Positions 36,798-44,059 of a DNA stretch of 64,000 nt are shown piece after piece (positions within the stretch are counted from its first letter, which is position 1; every line of letters begins with the position of its first letter). The DNA comes from Treponema sp. Marseille-Q3903 (GTDB lineage Bacteria; Spirochaetota; Spirochaetia; Treponematales; Treponemataceae). A model generated the notes under the pieces. It was not told the DNA's origin. It worked only from the letters and a program-made list of their open reading frames with translations, and searched no databases. The translations under genes and the position numbers were made by a program. Location: the NCBI RefSeq assembly GCF_014334335.1, contig NZ_JACSEU010000001.1, positions 1,302,001-1,366,000 of the forward strand. Reading direction: 5' to 3'.

Positions 36798-37460
36798 ATG
36801 AGTGAAAGCGTCATTCCATATAATCAAATTCCTCTTTTTGAAGGACTCAATGACAGAGAGTTGAACGAACTTTTTCATTGCATGCATACTTTTGTCCGCA
36901 AGTATCAGAAAGGACAGGTGATAATAATCGAAGATGAAAATATTATAAATGTCGGCATTGTCCTTTGTGGGACTGTCCACATGCTCAAATATGATTACTG
37001 GGGAAATCAAACTATGCTTGCTTATATGAATGAAGGCGAGCTGTTCGGCGAAACGTTTGCTGTCCAAAAACTGAATAATTCTCACGTATCTTTTGTCGCT
37101 GCGAGCAACTGTCAGGTGTTGTTTTTCAGGGCTGCAAACATAATTCACACATGTGAAAGAGGATGCCCGTTCCATCATAAACTTGCTGAAAACATGTTCA
37201 ATTTGCTCGGTAAACAAAGTGTAAAACTCATGGAACGAATTGAAGTTGCATCAAAATCGACATTGAGGGAAAAAATCCTCGCATATCTTTCTATGCAGGC
37301 TCAAAGGAAAAACAAAAACAGGTTTGTAATTCCTTTAAACCGCAGCGAACTTGCGGATTTTCTTGACGCAAACCGCAGCTCAATGACTCGAGAGCTCTCT
37401 GCAATGAAAGACGAAGGGCTCATCGATTTTGAAAAAAATGAGTTTATTTTGAAGTCTTGA
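36798..37460 (+). CDS. Crp/Fnr-family transcription regulator
   Basis: 220 residues. A cyclic-nucleotide-binding-type beta-barrel (about 10-120, with GELFGETFAV) is followed by a winged helix (LNRSELADFLDANRSSMTRELSAMKDEG). The cysteine set of true Fnr is absent from the N-terminus, so it probably does not carry an N-terminal 4Fe-4S cluster; a haem or other redox/NO sensor is possible, as in HcpR- or NnrR-like proteins. It ends 17 bp inside the convergent hemerythrin gene. The palindromes at 35710 and 38936 flank its cluster and are its likely targets. Confidence 0.85.
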   Translation: MSESVIPYNQIPLFEGLNDRELNELFHCMHTFVRKYQKGQVIIIEDENIINVGIVLCGTVHMLKYDYWGNQTMLAYMNEGELFGETFAVQKLNNSHVSFVAASNCQVLFFRAANIIHTCERGCPFHHKLAENMFNLLGKQSVKLMERIEVASKSTLREKILAYLSMQAQRKNKNRFVIPLNRSELADFLDANRSSMTRELSAMKDEGLIDFEKNEFILKS

Positions 37461-38037
37461 CTGTGAAATCTTCAAGCATTTCAAGATACTTTTTTTGAAC
37501 TCCGAGTTTTTCTTGTTCTTCTTCAAACTCTCTGCATTCCAAATCGATTTTATCTTTAAGTTCCTGACTTAGCATGCGTTCCGCATAAGTGTATACAACA
37601 GAGTTTTCCTTTTCTGTATGCAAAAGCAAAAGGTTTGCATATCCCATTGTTTCTGTAAGAATCGAAAGTTTTTGTTCGGTTTTCGGCTCTTCCTGATACA
37701 TTTTAAGTGAAGTTTCCAATGCACGGATATGCGCTCTTCCTAAATCATGCTCAACAAGCATTCCGTGAGTGATAAGATTTTCTGCAATTTTGCCAAGATG
37801 CAAAGTCATCTGAGGAAAAAGAATTTTTTCTTCTTTCCCATGATGGTGATGGTCTGCATAGTTTCTTGTAAAATCTATGAAATTGTAAAATTCCTTAATT
37901 GTTGCGGGTAAGATATTATTGTTTGCATCACAAACTTTGTCATCATTGTCTAAAATCTGACAACATCGCTTGTGAATACAACTTATCATCTTTTGGATGT
38001 CGGAATGTTCTTTTACCATCAAATCAATTGAGTACAT
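37444..38037 (-). CDS. Hemerythrin-domain protein
   Basis: 197 residues. The di-iron ligands of a hemerythrin four-helix bundle are visible: an early histidine (VKEHSDIQKMI), YADHHHHGKEEKILFP near residue 60, HDLGRAHI near 95-105 and HTEKENSVVY near 145. Such proteins bind O2, NO or repair di-iron/Fe-S sites in anaerobes. It is the last gene of a three-gene minus-strand operon (DUF1858, the 202-residue protein, hemerythrin). Confidence 0.88.
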   Translation of the reverse strand: MYSIDLMVKEHSDIQKMISCIHKRCCQILDNDDKVCDANNNILPATIKEFYNFIDFTRNYADHHHHGKEEKILFPQMTLHLGKIAENLITHGMLVEHDLGRAHIRALETSLKMYQEEPKTEQKLSILTETMGYANLLLLHTEKENSVVYTYAERMLSQELKDKIDLECREFEEEQEKLGVQKKYLEMLEDFTVKTSK

Positions 38038-38048
38038 CAGTAACTCTC

Positions 38049-38657
38049 CTAAAATACTTTTTTGTTTGAAATAATCGAGTAGTGTAAATAGTCATGGCTT
38101 TCCAATGATAATCCTGAGTCTTCAAGCATGCCAAGCATCACTTGTTTTCTAAGATTGTAATAAAGTTCAGGAGAACCTCCGGCATTGTTCCAATATGAGC
38201 CGTGAATATCTTGAGTTTGTTCCCAACTGATGCGAAAATCATCTTGATCTGTAATCACGTTCACTCTGTCACAAGGCATTCCGTTTAAAAAAGAATCATC
38301 AAAAATCCTGTAAGCGTCTCGCACAGAAACTTGTCCGACATTGTGGAGTTTTCCAAACTTAAATGCAGCCTTTTCAAACTCTGGAAAGTTATCATTCTTA
38401 TCTGTAAGTTTTACGATAAGTTTTGCGTAACGGTTTTCAGCATCGTGAATACAATCTTGAAGCCAGCTGTGAATATTCATCGCATCGATCAATTCATCGA
38501 GCGGGCGAAGTTGTTTCTTTACAAGAGAACTGATTTCTGCGTCGTCGGCAACAATGTTGTTATCTACTGCGAAAGTATAAAGGTAAAAGGTGAGCTCTTC
38601 TTGAAATTTGACTTTGTTGTACAGCCAGAAGTGAATCGGCCCAAGAAAAGAACTCAT
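38049..38657 (-). CDS. 202-residue protein of the hemerythrin/DUF1858 operon, unknown function
   Basis: Opens MSSFLGPIHFWLYNKVKFQEEL and is mostly helical and soluble; HIHGSYWNN-like (DIHGSYWNNAGG) and LESHDYLHY segments near the C-terminus contain histidines that could bind metal or haem. Similar proteins occur in clostridia beside hemerythrin or DUF1858 genes as I recall, without a known role. It overlaps the DUF1858 gene by 4 bp and lies 11 bp before the hemerythrin gene, so a joint function in NO or oxygen defence is a reasonable inference. Confidence 0.6.
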   Translation of the reverse strand: MSSFLGPIHFWLYNKVKFQEELTFYLYTFAVDNNIVADDAEISSLVKKQLRPLDELIDAMNIHSWLQDCIHDAENRYAKLIVKLTDKNDNFPEFEKAAFKFGKLHNVGQVSVRDAYRIFDDSFLNGMPCDRVNVITDQDDFRISWEQTQDIHGSYWNNAGGSPELYYNLRKQVMLGMLEDSGLSLESHDYLHYSIISNKKVF

Positions 38658-38875
38658 GCAACTCCTCCGTCGATTTTTTTATTTACAGCATCGACAACCA
38701 TTTGAGGATCAAGACCGTGAACATAAGCTGCATCAGCGAGGCTTTCCATCTGTGCAGAAGGGCACCCAAGACAGTGCATTCCAATTCCCATCAAAGTGTC
38801 AATTACTTCTGGATGTTCGTTTACAATCTGTCCTACAAGCATGTCTCCAGATACGTGTTTTTCCAAATCTGCCAT
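38654..38875 (-). CDS. DUF1858-domain small protein
   Basis: 73 residues. VSGDMLVGQIVNEHPEVIDTLMGIGMHCLGCPSAQMESLADAA is the DUF1858 core with the CxxC-type pair in HCLGCP. The domain is related to the N-terminal part of the Fe-S repair protein ScdA/RIC, whose other domain is a hemerythrin; here the two parts are encoded separately in one operon. It is the promoter-proximal gene, and GGAG precedes the ATG. Confidence 0.85.
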   Translation of the reverse strand: MADLEKHVSGDMLVGQIVNEHPEVIDTLMGIGMHCLGCPSAQMESLADAAYVHGLDPQMVVDAVNKKIDGGVA

Positions 38876-38935
38876 AAAATAACTCCTTATTCTATAAAAA
38901 CTAACATGATAATATCAGATGTGAAAATAAATGTT

Positions 38936-38951
38936 TGTTGCATACGCAACA
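38936..38951. promoter_or_regulatory. 16-bp perfect palindrome, candidate Crp/Fnr-family operator (site 2)
   Basis: TGTTGC-atac-GCAACA, perfect in all six pairs, in the gap between the divergent DUF1858 and NimA-like genes. Its centre is about 41 bp before the start expected from a minus-strand TATTAT at 38914-38909, the class II activator distance, and about 55 bp before that of the plus-strand promoter. Confidence 0.65.
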
Positions 38952-38962
38952 TAAAAATTATA

Positions 38963-38992
38963 TTGATAAAAAATACGCTTTATCTATATAAT
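38963..38992 (+). promoter_or_regulatory. Promoter of the NimA-like gene
   Basis: TTGATA (38963-38968), 18-bp spacer, TATAAT (38987-38992). GGAGG follows at 39012. Confidence 0.6.
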
Positions 38993-39025
38993 AAAAAATA
39001 TTATATATCGTGGAGGCACGCATTT

Positions 39026-39502
39026 ATGTTCCGAGAAATGAGAAGAATTAAACAACAAATTCCATTTGAAGAGTGCATTGCGATTTTAAAAAGTGAGCCT
39101 AGAGGTGTTCTTTCAATGCTTGGCGATGATGGCTATCCGTATGGAATTCCGCTTACTCATTGGTATTGTGAAGAAGATGATAGAATCTATTTTCACTGTG
39201 CAAAAGTTGGTCATAAAATTGATGCAATCACAAAATGCAATAAAGTTAGTTTTTGTGTTTACGATAAAGGATTTCGCAAAGAAGGTGAATGGTCTTTGAA
39301 TATAAACAGTGTAGTTGTGTTTGGGATAATAAAACCTGTAACAAATATGATTTTAGCTCGTAAAATCTGTGAAAAGCTTTGTCGTAAATTTTATGATAAT
39401 GATGAATACATTGAAAAAGAAATGGAAAAATCATTTTCAAGAGTTTTGTGTTTGGAATTAATACCGGAACATATTACAGGAAAACTTGTAAATGAATCAT
39501 AA
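39026..39502 (+). CDS. NimA-like pyridoxamine-5'-phosphate-oxidase-family flavoprotein
   Basis: 158 residues from ATG 39026, with GGAGG 9 bp upstream. FREMRRIKQQIPFEECIAILKSEPRGVLSMLGDDGYPYGIPLTHWYCEEDDRIYFHCAKVGHKID matches the FMN-binding split-barrel proteins related to 5-nitroimidazole reductase NimA and to general reductases of anaerobes. Substrate unknown. It is divergent from the DUF1858 operon and shares the palindromic operator region with it. Confidence 0.82.
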   Translation: MFREMRRIKQQIPFEECIAILKSEPRGVLSMLGDDGYPYGIPLTHWYCEEDDRIYFHCAKVGHKIDAITKCNKVSFCVYDKGFRKEGEWSLNINSVVVFGIIKPVTNMILARKICEKLCRKFYDNDEYIEKEMEKSFSRVLCLELIPEHITGKLVNES

Positions 39503-39687
39503 AATCAATGTGAAAATAGTGGTGGTTGACAGAACGTGCATTATAAAATGTTGAGTTTTACTATTTATTAGCTTTTTGGTCAGAACCCCGTTAACGTTGC
39601 TATTTTTAATCGGTGAACCCCAAATAAGGTTACGGTCAAAAAAGTACTGAACCCAATTACAGGTGACGCTTTTTGCAAGGTGTTTTT

Positions 39688-40158
39688 ATGTTACCAAGTC
39701 CTGCAACAAAAGCGGCAGCAATTTCTGATTATCTGGCTGGTAAAGGCGGATATTTCAAGATTGCAAATGAGTATGGTATCAGTCCATTTACATTAAAAAA
39801 ATGGGTTGAATCACCGGAAAAAGCCTTAAATCAATCGTCTCAAAAAGGTATAATCGAATTAGAAAGTTCTAAAAGCGATTATACAGGACTTATTGAGAGA
39901 AATGAATTGGAAAGCGAAGAACCTGAGTTTAAAACGAAAGATGCTGAAATTCGATATCTCAGAGATAAAGTTGCTTATCTGGAAACGTTGTCTGAACTGA
40001 TGGGATATAACCCTAATCAGGTTGCTAAAAAAAAAGATTCGAATGCATTTTCCATCTTCTCAGCTCAGGACGATGTTCCAACGTCACCCGTCTCTGCTCA
40101 ATCGCCGGAGTCTCAAAGAAGTGCTACTACGAATACCTCAGCGGACGAGAAAAAGTAA
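39688..40158 (+). CDS. IS3-family transposase OrfA
   Basis: 156 residues from ATG 39688 (AAGGTG upstream). The N-terminal half is a helix-turn-helix (AAISDYLAGKGGYFKIANEYGISPFTLKKWV), and a leucine-rich helix follows (TKDAEIRYLRDKVAYLETLSELMGY), as in IS3 OrfA proteins. The frame continues past a run of nine A residues; a -1 slip there joins OrfB, so the tail after about residue 116 is probably the non-shifted end product. The element is otherwise broken. Confidence 0.85.
   Translation: MLPSPATKAAAISDYLAGKGGYFKIANEYGISPFTLKKWVESPEKALNQSSQKGIIELESSKSDYTGLIERNELESEEPEFKTKDAEIRYLRDKVAYLETLSELMGYNPNQVAKKKDSNAFSIFSAQDDVPTSPVSAQSPESQRSATTNTSADEKK
40027..40035 (+). promoter_or_regulatory. Programmed -1 frameshift site of the IS3 element
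   Basis: Nine consecutive A residues in the OrfA frame as AAA-AAA-AAA-G. The OrfB frame is exactly -1 to OrfA and opens just before this run (stop at 40026-40028), so slippage would give the OrfAB transposase as is known for IS3 elements. Confidence 0.65.
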
Positions 40159-40553
40159 ATCCGGATGCAGAATTGATACAGCTTATTGGATCAATTCAAA
40201 TACAGCTCGATTATACTCTTGGCTATAGAGCAATGACCAGAAAGCTTATTTCTATGGGATATACGATAAATCATAAGAAAGTAGCTCGAATAATGCGTGA
40301 AAACAGCCTTAATTCAGTTGTTAGACGCAAAAAATATAGTCCAGAAGTATATGCAAGACGTAAAGCATTAAAAGAGACTGTACCAGCAAATGTGCTGAAC
40401 AGAAACTTTTACAGTCCGATTCCAAGAACAATTTTTGTAACGGATATTACATATCTTTATACGAGTGATGGCGTTTATTATCTAAACATCATTGAAGACC
40501 TGTATAATCGTGAAGTTGTTGCATGGAAAATTGGAGCAAGTCCGGACTCATAT
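40029..40553 (+). pseudogene. IS3 transposase OrfB, N-terminal remnant
   Basis: Reads in the -1 frame from the A9 run: SIAGVSKKCYYEYLSGR, then LGYRAMTRKLISMGYTINHKKVARIMRENSL (the HTH_21-like region) and FVTDITYLYTSDGVYYLNIIEDLYNREVVAWKIG, the start of the DDE domain with its first aspartate. The second aspartate and the glutamate are missing because sequence changes to metN after about 40553. Confidence 0.85.
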
Positions 40554-41228
40554 CTAGGAATGATTTTTCAGCATTTCAACCTTATGCCAAGCCGCAACGT
40601 TTTTGATAATGTCGCTTTTCCTCTCAAGTATTCATGTTTGTCAAAAAAACTGATATCCGAAAAAGTTCATCAACTTTTGGAACTTGTAGAAATTGATGAA
40701 AAAGCAAAAAACTATCCGGATCAGCTCAGCGGCGGTCAAAAGCAGCGCGTTGCAATTGCGCGAGTTCTTGCCAATGACCCTGATATTCTTTTATGCGATG
40801 AAGCAACTTCCGCATTGGACACTACAACGACTCGTTCAATCCTTAAACTGTTAAAAAATTTGAACAAAGAGTTGAATCTTACAATTGTGATTATCACTCA
40901 TCAGATGGAAGTTATAAAAGATATCTGTCAACACGTTGCTGTTATGGAAAACGGTGTTATTGTTGAACAAAACTCGGTTTTTAATATTTTTGCAAATCCT
41001 CATAGCGAAGTTATAAAACGCTTTATCCGGGCAACTTCAAATCTCACAAAAATCGATCAGATGATTGCAGAAGATTCTCCGGTTATTCATCTTCAACATG
41101 GCGAAATGATTGTCCGTTTTAGTTACGTCAAAAAAGATGTTTTGGAGCCGCTTATCAGTGCTACAAGCAGACTTTACGACATAACTATGAACATAATTTT
41201 TTTAGCAGCATGCGAAAAAATTACTTAG
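40554..41228 (+). pseudogene. metN: MetN-type ABC transporter ATPase remnant, fused in frame to the IS3 OrfB remnant
   Basis: From LGMIFQHFNLM onward the translation matches the methionine importer ATPase MetN: Q-loop, signature LSGGQKQRVAIARVL, Walker B ILLCDEATSALD, H-loop IITHQMEV, and part of the C-terminal NIL domain (GEMIVRFSYVKKDVLEPLI). The Walker A region, about the first 95 residues, is gone, and the NIL domain ends abruptly after MNIIF with a short unrelated tail. It cannot bind ATP normally. No metI or metQ gene is near. The chimeric frame is continuous for 351 codons from TTG 40173. Confidence 0.88.
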
Positions 41229-41290
41229 TGACATCTGATACTGTTTGTGATATTATTTTTCGTATACAAAAATAGATGGAGGATTTCATT

Positions 41291-41500
41291 ATGACTAAAT
41301 GGGGTGCTTTTGCAATTGGTGCTGTGGCAGGAATCGCTGCCGTTCAGCTTTTTAAAACTCCGGGTTTTAAAAAAGCATGTGCAGCAGTTGTAGGTAGAGG
41401 TATGCAGTTGAAAGAAGATGCTGCATCATTTGCTGAATCTGTAAAAGAAGATGCGCAAGATATCGCAGCAGAAGCAAAATACAACAAAGAAAATGCATAG
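41291..41500 (+). CDS. DUF6110-like small membrane protein
   Basis: 69 residues from ATG 41291 with GGAGG upstream. One N-terminal hydrophobic segment (TKWGAFAIGAVAGIAAVQLF), then an amphipathic helix rich in D, E and K. Such proteins sit beside heavy-metal P-type ATPases in clostridia; here the ATPase follows 71 bp later after a terminator. Role unknown. Confidence 0.65.
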   Translation: MTKWGAFAIGAVAGIAAVQLFKTPGFKKACAAVVGRGMQLKEDAASFAESVKEDAQDIAAEAKYNKENA

Positions 41501-41505
41501 TTTGA

Positions 41506-41557
41506 AAACAGCGGTTATCTATTAATAGTTAATAGTCCAATAACCGCTGTTTTTTTT
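41506..41557 (+). terminator. Strong rho-independent terminator between DUF6110 and the P-type ATPase
   Basis: AAACAGCGGTTAT (41506-41518) pairs perfectly with ATAACCGCTGTTT (41540-41552), and the T run extends to 41557. It would limit read-through into the ATPase, so the downstream genes are attenuated or have their own promoter. Confidence 0.85.
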
Positions 41558-41571
41558 AGGAATATTTTTTT

Positions 41572-43692
41572 ATGAAAGTAGAAATCCATCACTATTTGCC
41601 AGGTCGAATCAGACTTCATTACAATAAAAATAAATACACATCTAAACAAGCAATTTTAGCGACAACGTTGATCGCAGTTCAGGAAGGAATTATAGATATA
41701 GATGTAAACACTCACATCGGTTCTTTTTTGGTGTGCTTTGAAGAAAGCGTTATTTCAAAACAGGAACTGATAAACCTTTTTAAAGCATTGACTGGAAAAT
41801 ATCTGAATGATAAAAAACTTCTGGCAGAAGTTCAAGATATTCCTGAAAGTGAAAGTATTTTCGGCGTGATTGTGCAGACACTCGCCATTCACTATTTTAA
41901 AAAATGGTTTTTACCCATCCCTCTCCGTCACTGTATTTTATTTGTAAAAATCATGCCACGAGTATTAAAAGCAATTTATTCAAGTCTTACAGAAAACTTT
42001 TTCAATACGGATTTACTCGATGCGACTGCGCTCATAGTCGCATCTGTTATAGGAGATAGGCAGACGGCGTCAAACATCAACATGCTTTTAGGCATGGGTG
42101 AAGAGATCGAAGAAATAACAAAAAAACGCTCATACGATAATCTGGCACACCAACTTTTAAACATGGATGACAAGATTCAGAAAATTGAAGGCGATGAGGA
42201 AAAAACAGTTTCAATCTCGTCTGTCAAAGTTGGGAATCTTGTCGCATTCCGAGCTGGAACTCAGATTCTTGTAGACGGAATTGTTGAACGTGGTGAAGGA
42301 ATGGTCAATCAGGCTAGTATAACAGGTGAATCTATGCCTGTTGAAAAAAAACAAGGAGCACCTGTCTTTGCTGGAACTATTGTAGAAGAAGGAGAGATTT
42401 TTGTTACAGTAAAATCTATCGGCAACGATACAAAAGTGAACAACATCATTCAGATGATAGATAGTTCTCAAAATCTTAAGGCAGCTGCTCAAAAGCGTTC
42501 CGAAGAGTTTGCGCAAAAGATTGTTCCGTTCAATTTTTTGTTGACAGCTTTGACATGGTTTGTCACAAGAAATATTAGGAAAACTGTCTCTACGCTTATG
42601 GTAGACTATTCGTGCGCTATGAAATTATCCGCTCCGATTTCTGTTCTCTCCGCAATGCAGGAAGCTGCAAAAATGGGAATCAGCGTAAAAGGCGGAAAAT
42701 ATCTTGAAGCTGTTGCAAGTGCAGATACAGTTATATTTGATAAAACTGGAACTCTCACTTATGCAAACCCGACAGTAAATATGATATATACTTTTGAAAA
42801 AGAGTCAAAAGATAAAGTGCTTACTCTGGCTGCTTGTCTTGAAGAACACTACCCTCATCCGCTTGGTCGCGCAGTAGTTGAAGCTGCAAAAAAGAAAAAT
42901 CTGATTCATCCTGAACATCATACAAAAGTTGAATATATTGTCGCTCATGGAATTGTATCTAAACTGAACGATAAAAAAACATGCATCGGCAGCGCCCATT
43001 TTATTTTTGAAGATGAAAAAATCCCTCTCACTGAGCAAGTAAAAGAAATTCAGAGAAAAGAAATGGATATAGGAAATTCACTTTTATATCTTTCTTATGA
43101 TGGAAAACTGATTGGAATTATTGCGATTGGAGATCCTGTACGCCCAGATGCAAAAGATGCTATATGTAGTTTGAAAAGACTTGGCATAAAGCAGACAATA
43201 ATGATAACTGGCGATACGGAAGGTGCTGCAAAGAAAATCGCAAAACAGACAGGAATCGATAAATTTCATGCACATGCATTGCCCGAAGATAAAGTAAAGT
43301 TCGTTGAAAAAGAAAAAAAAGCCGGACATCAAGTTATCATGATTGGAGATGGAATAAACGACGCTCCAGCCCTTTCCGCTGCCGACATCGGGATTTCAAT
43401 AGACGGAGCAACTCCAATTGCTGGAGACACTGCAGATATAAATTTGAGCAATGACGGATTACAAAATCTGGTAACTGTGCGGCTGCTTGGGCAAGAACTT
43501 CTTAAGCGGATGTATTTTAACGACAGAATAATCATCGGGATAAATTCATTTCTTTTGGCAGGCGGCATTATCGGTTTTATTCCGCCAACTTTAGCTGCAA
43601 TTTTCCACAACACAGCGACGATTGGCATTTCGCTTTCATCGATGAGACCGCTTTTACCTGAAAACTCGGGAAATTTAGGAGAATTAAGATGA
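41572..43692 (+). CDS. Heavy-metal-translocating P-type ATPase (P1B)
   Basis: 706 residues. The N-terminus (HHYLPGRIRLHYNKNKYTSKQA) is an HMA_2-type domain lacking the CxxC of copper-binding HMA domains. TGES in QASITGESMPVEKK is the actuator loop; the membrane motif is SCAMKLSAP near residue 347 instead of the common CPC or SPC; DKTGTLT with the phosphorylated aspartate at 390; HP motif in EEHYPHPLGRAV; GDGINDAPALSAADIG at 592. It exports or imports a transition metal; which one cannot be told from this variant motif. It overlaps the HMA gene by 4 bp. Confidence 0.88.
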   Translation: MKVEIHHYLPGRIRLHYNKNKYTSKQAILATTLIAVQEGIIDIDVNTHIGSFLVCFEESVISKQELINLFKALTGKYLNDKKLLAEVQDIPESESIFGVIVQTLAIHYFKKWFLPIPLRHCILFVKIMPRVLKAIYSSLTENFFNTDLLDATALIVASVIGDRQTASNINMLLGMGEEIEEITKKRSYDNLAHQLLNMDDKIQKIEGDEEKTVSISSVKVGNLVAFRAGTQILVDGIVERGEGMVNQASITGESMPVEKKQGAPVFAGTIVEEGEIFVTVKSIGNDTKVNNIIQMIDSSQNLKAAAQKRSEEFAQKIVPFNFLLTALTWFVTRNIRKTVSTLMVDYSCAMKLSAPISVLSAMQEAAKMGISVKGGKYLEAVASADTVIFDKTGTLTYANPTVNMIYTFEKESKDKVLTLAACLEEHYPHPLGRAVVEAAKKKNLIHPEHHTKVEYIVAHGIVSKLNDKKTCIGSAHFIFEDEKIPLTEQVKEIQRKEMDIGNSLLYLSYDGKLIGIIAIGDPVRPDAKDAICSLKRLGIKQTIMITGDTEGAAKKIAKQTGIDKFHAHALPEDKVKFVEKEKKAGHQVIMIGDGINDAPALSAADIGISIDGATPIAGDTADINLSNDGLQNLVTVRLLGQELLKRMYFNDRIIIGINSFLLAGGIIGFIPPTLAAIFHNTATIGISLSSMRPLLPENSGNLGELR

Positions 43693-43997
43693 TTGTAACA
43701 AGTTTTTTCCCGGGAAGAATAAGGCTTAGAGAAAAAGTATTTAAAGATTCTGTGATTGTAGAAGAATGCATCAAGATACTAAAAAGCTGTGATGCAATTA
43801 AAAACGTCCAGAATAATTATATAAACGGGAGCGTTTTGCTTGAGTATGAGCCTTCTAAAGTCCCGATGGAAAAACTTGAGCCGCTTGTTCCGTTTTTTAA
43901 AGATTTGGAAAAACTTGCTCACAATTACAGCGCTGAAAAACGCACTGCGATAATGGAAAAACTTCAAGAACTAAAAAAAATTATTGAAAAATGGTAG
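43689..43997 (+). CDS. HMA_2-type small metal-binding-domain protein
   Basis: 102 residues. TSFFPGRIRLREKVFKDSVIVEECIKILKSCDAIKNVQNNYINGSVLLEYEP has the same fold pattern and PGRIRL start as the N-terminal domain of the ATPase just upstream, again without a CxxC pair. It is coupled to that gene by an ATGA overlap and probably serves as an accessory or regulatory domain in trans. Confidence 0.7.
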   Translation: MIVTSFFPGRIRLREKVFKDSVIVEECIKILKSCDAIKNVQNNYINGSVLLEYEPSKVPMEKLEPLVPFFKDLEKLAHNYSAEKRTAIMEKLQELKKIIEKW

Positions 43998-44059
43998 TTT
44001 TTAGAATCTTTTTTTGCGTTTCAAAACTTTGCCAATCATAATTTTATCCAATCATAGTT

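Larger units (their letters stand above)
39688..40553 (+). mobile_element. 3'-truncated IS3-family insertion sequence
   Basis: OrfA is intact, but OrfB stops after its first catalytic aspartate region, where metN sequence begins at about 40554. No right end is present, and the left end lies somewhere in 39560-39687, where three GAACCC(C)-containing segments (39586, 39617, 39652) blur the boundary. It cannot transpose alone. Confidence 0.8.

Noticed and set aside
39503-39687. Exact left inverted repeat of the IS3 element
   Set aside because: Several GAACCC-containing segments are present, but without the right end no pair can be matched.
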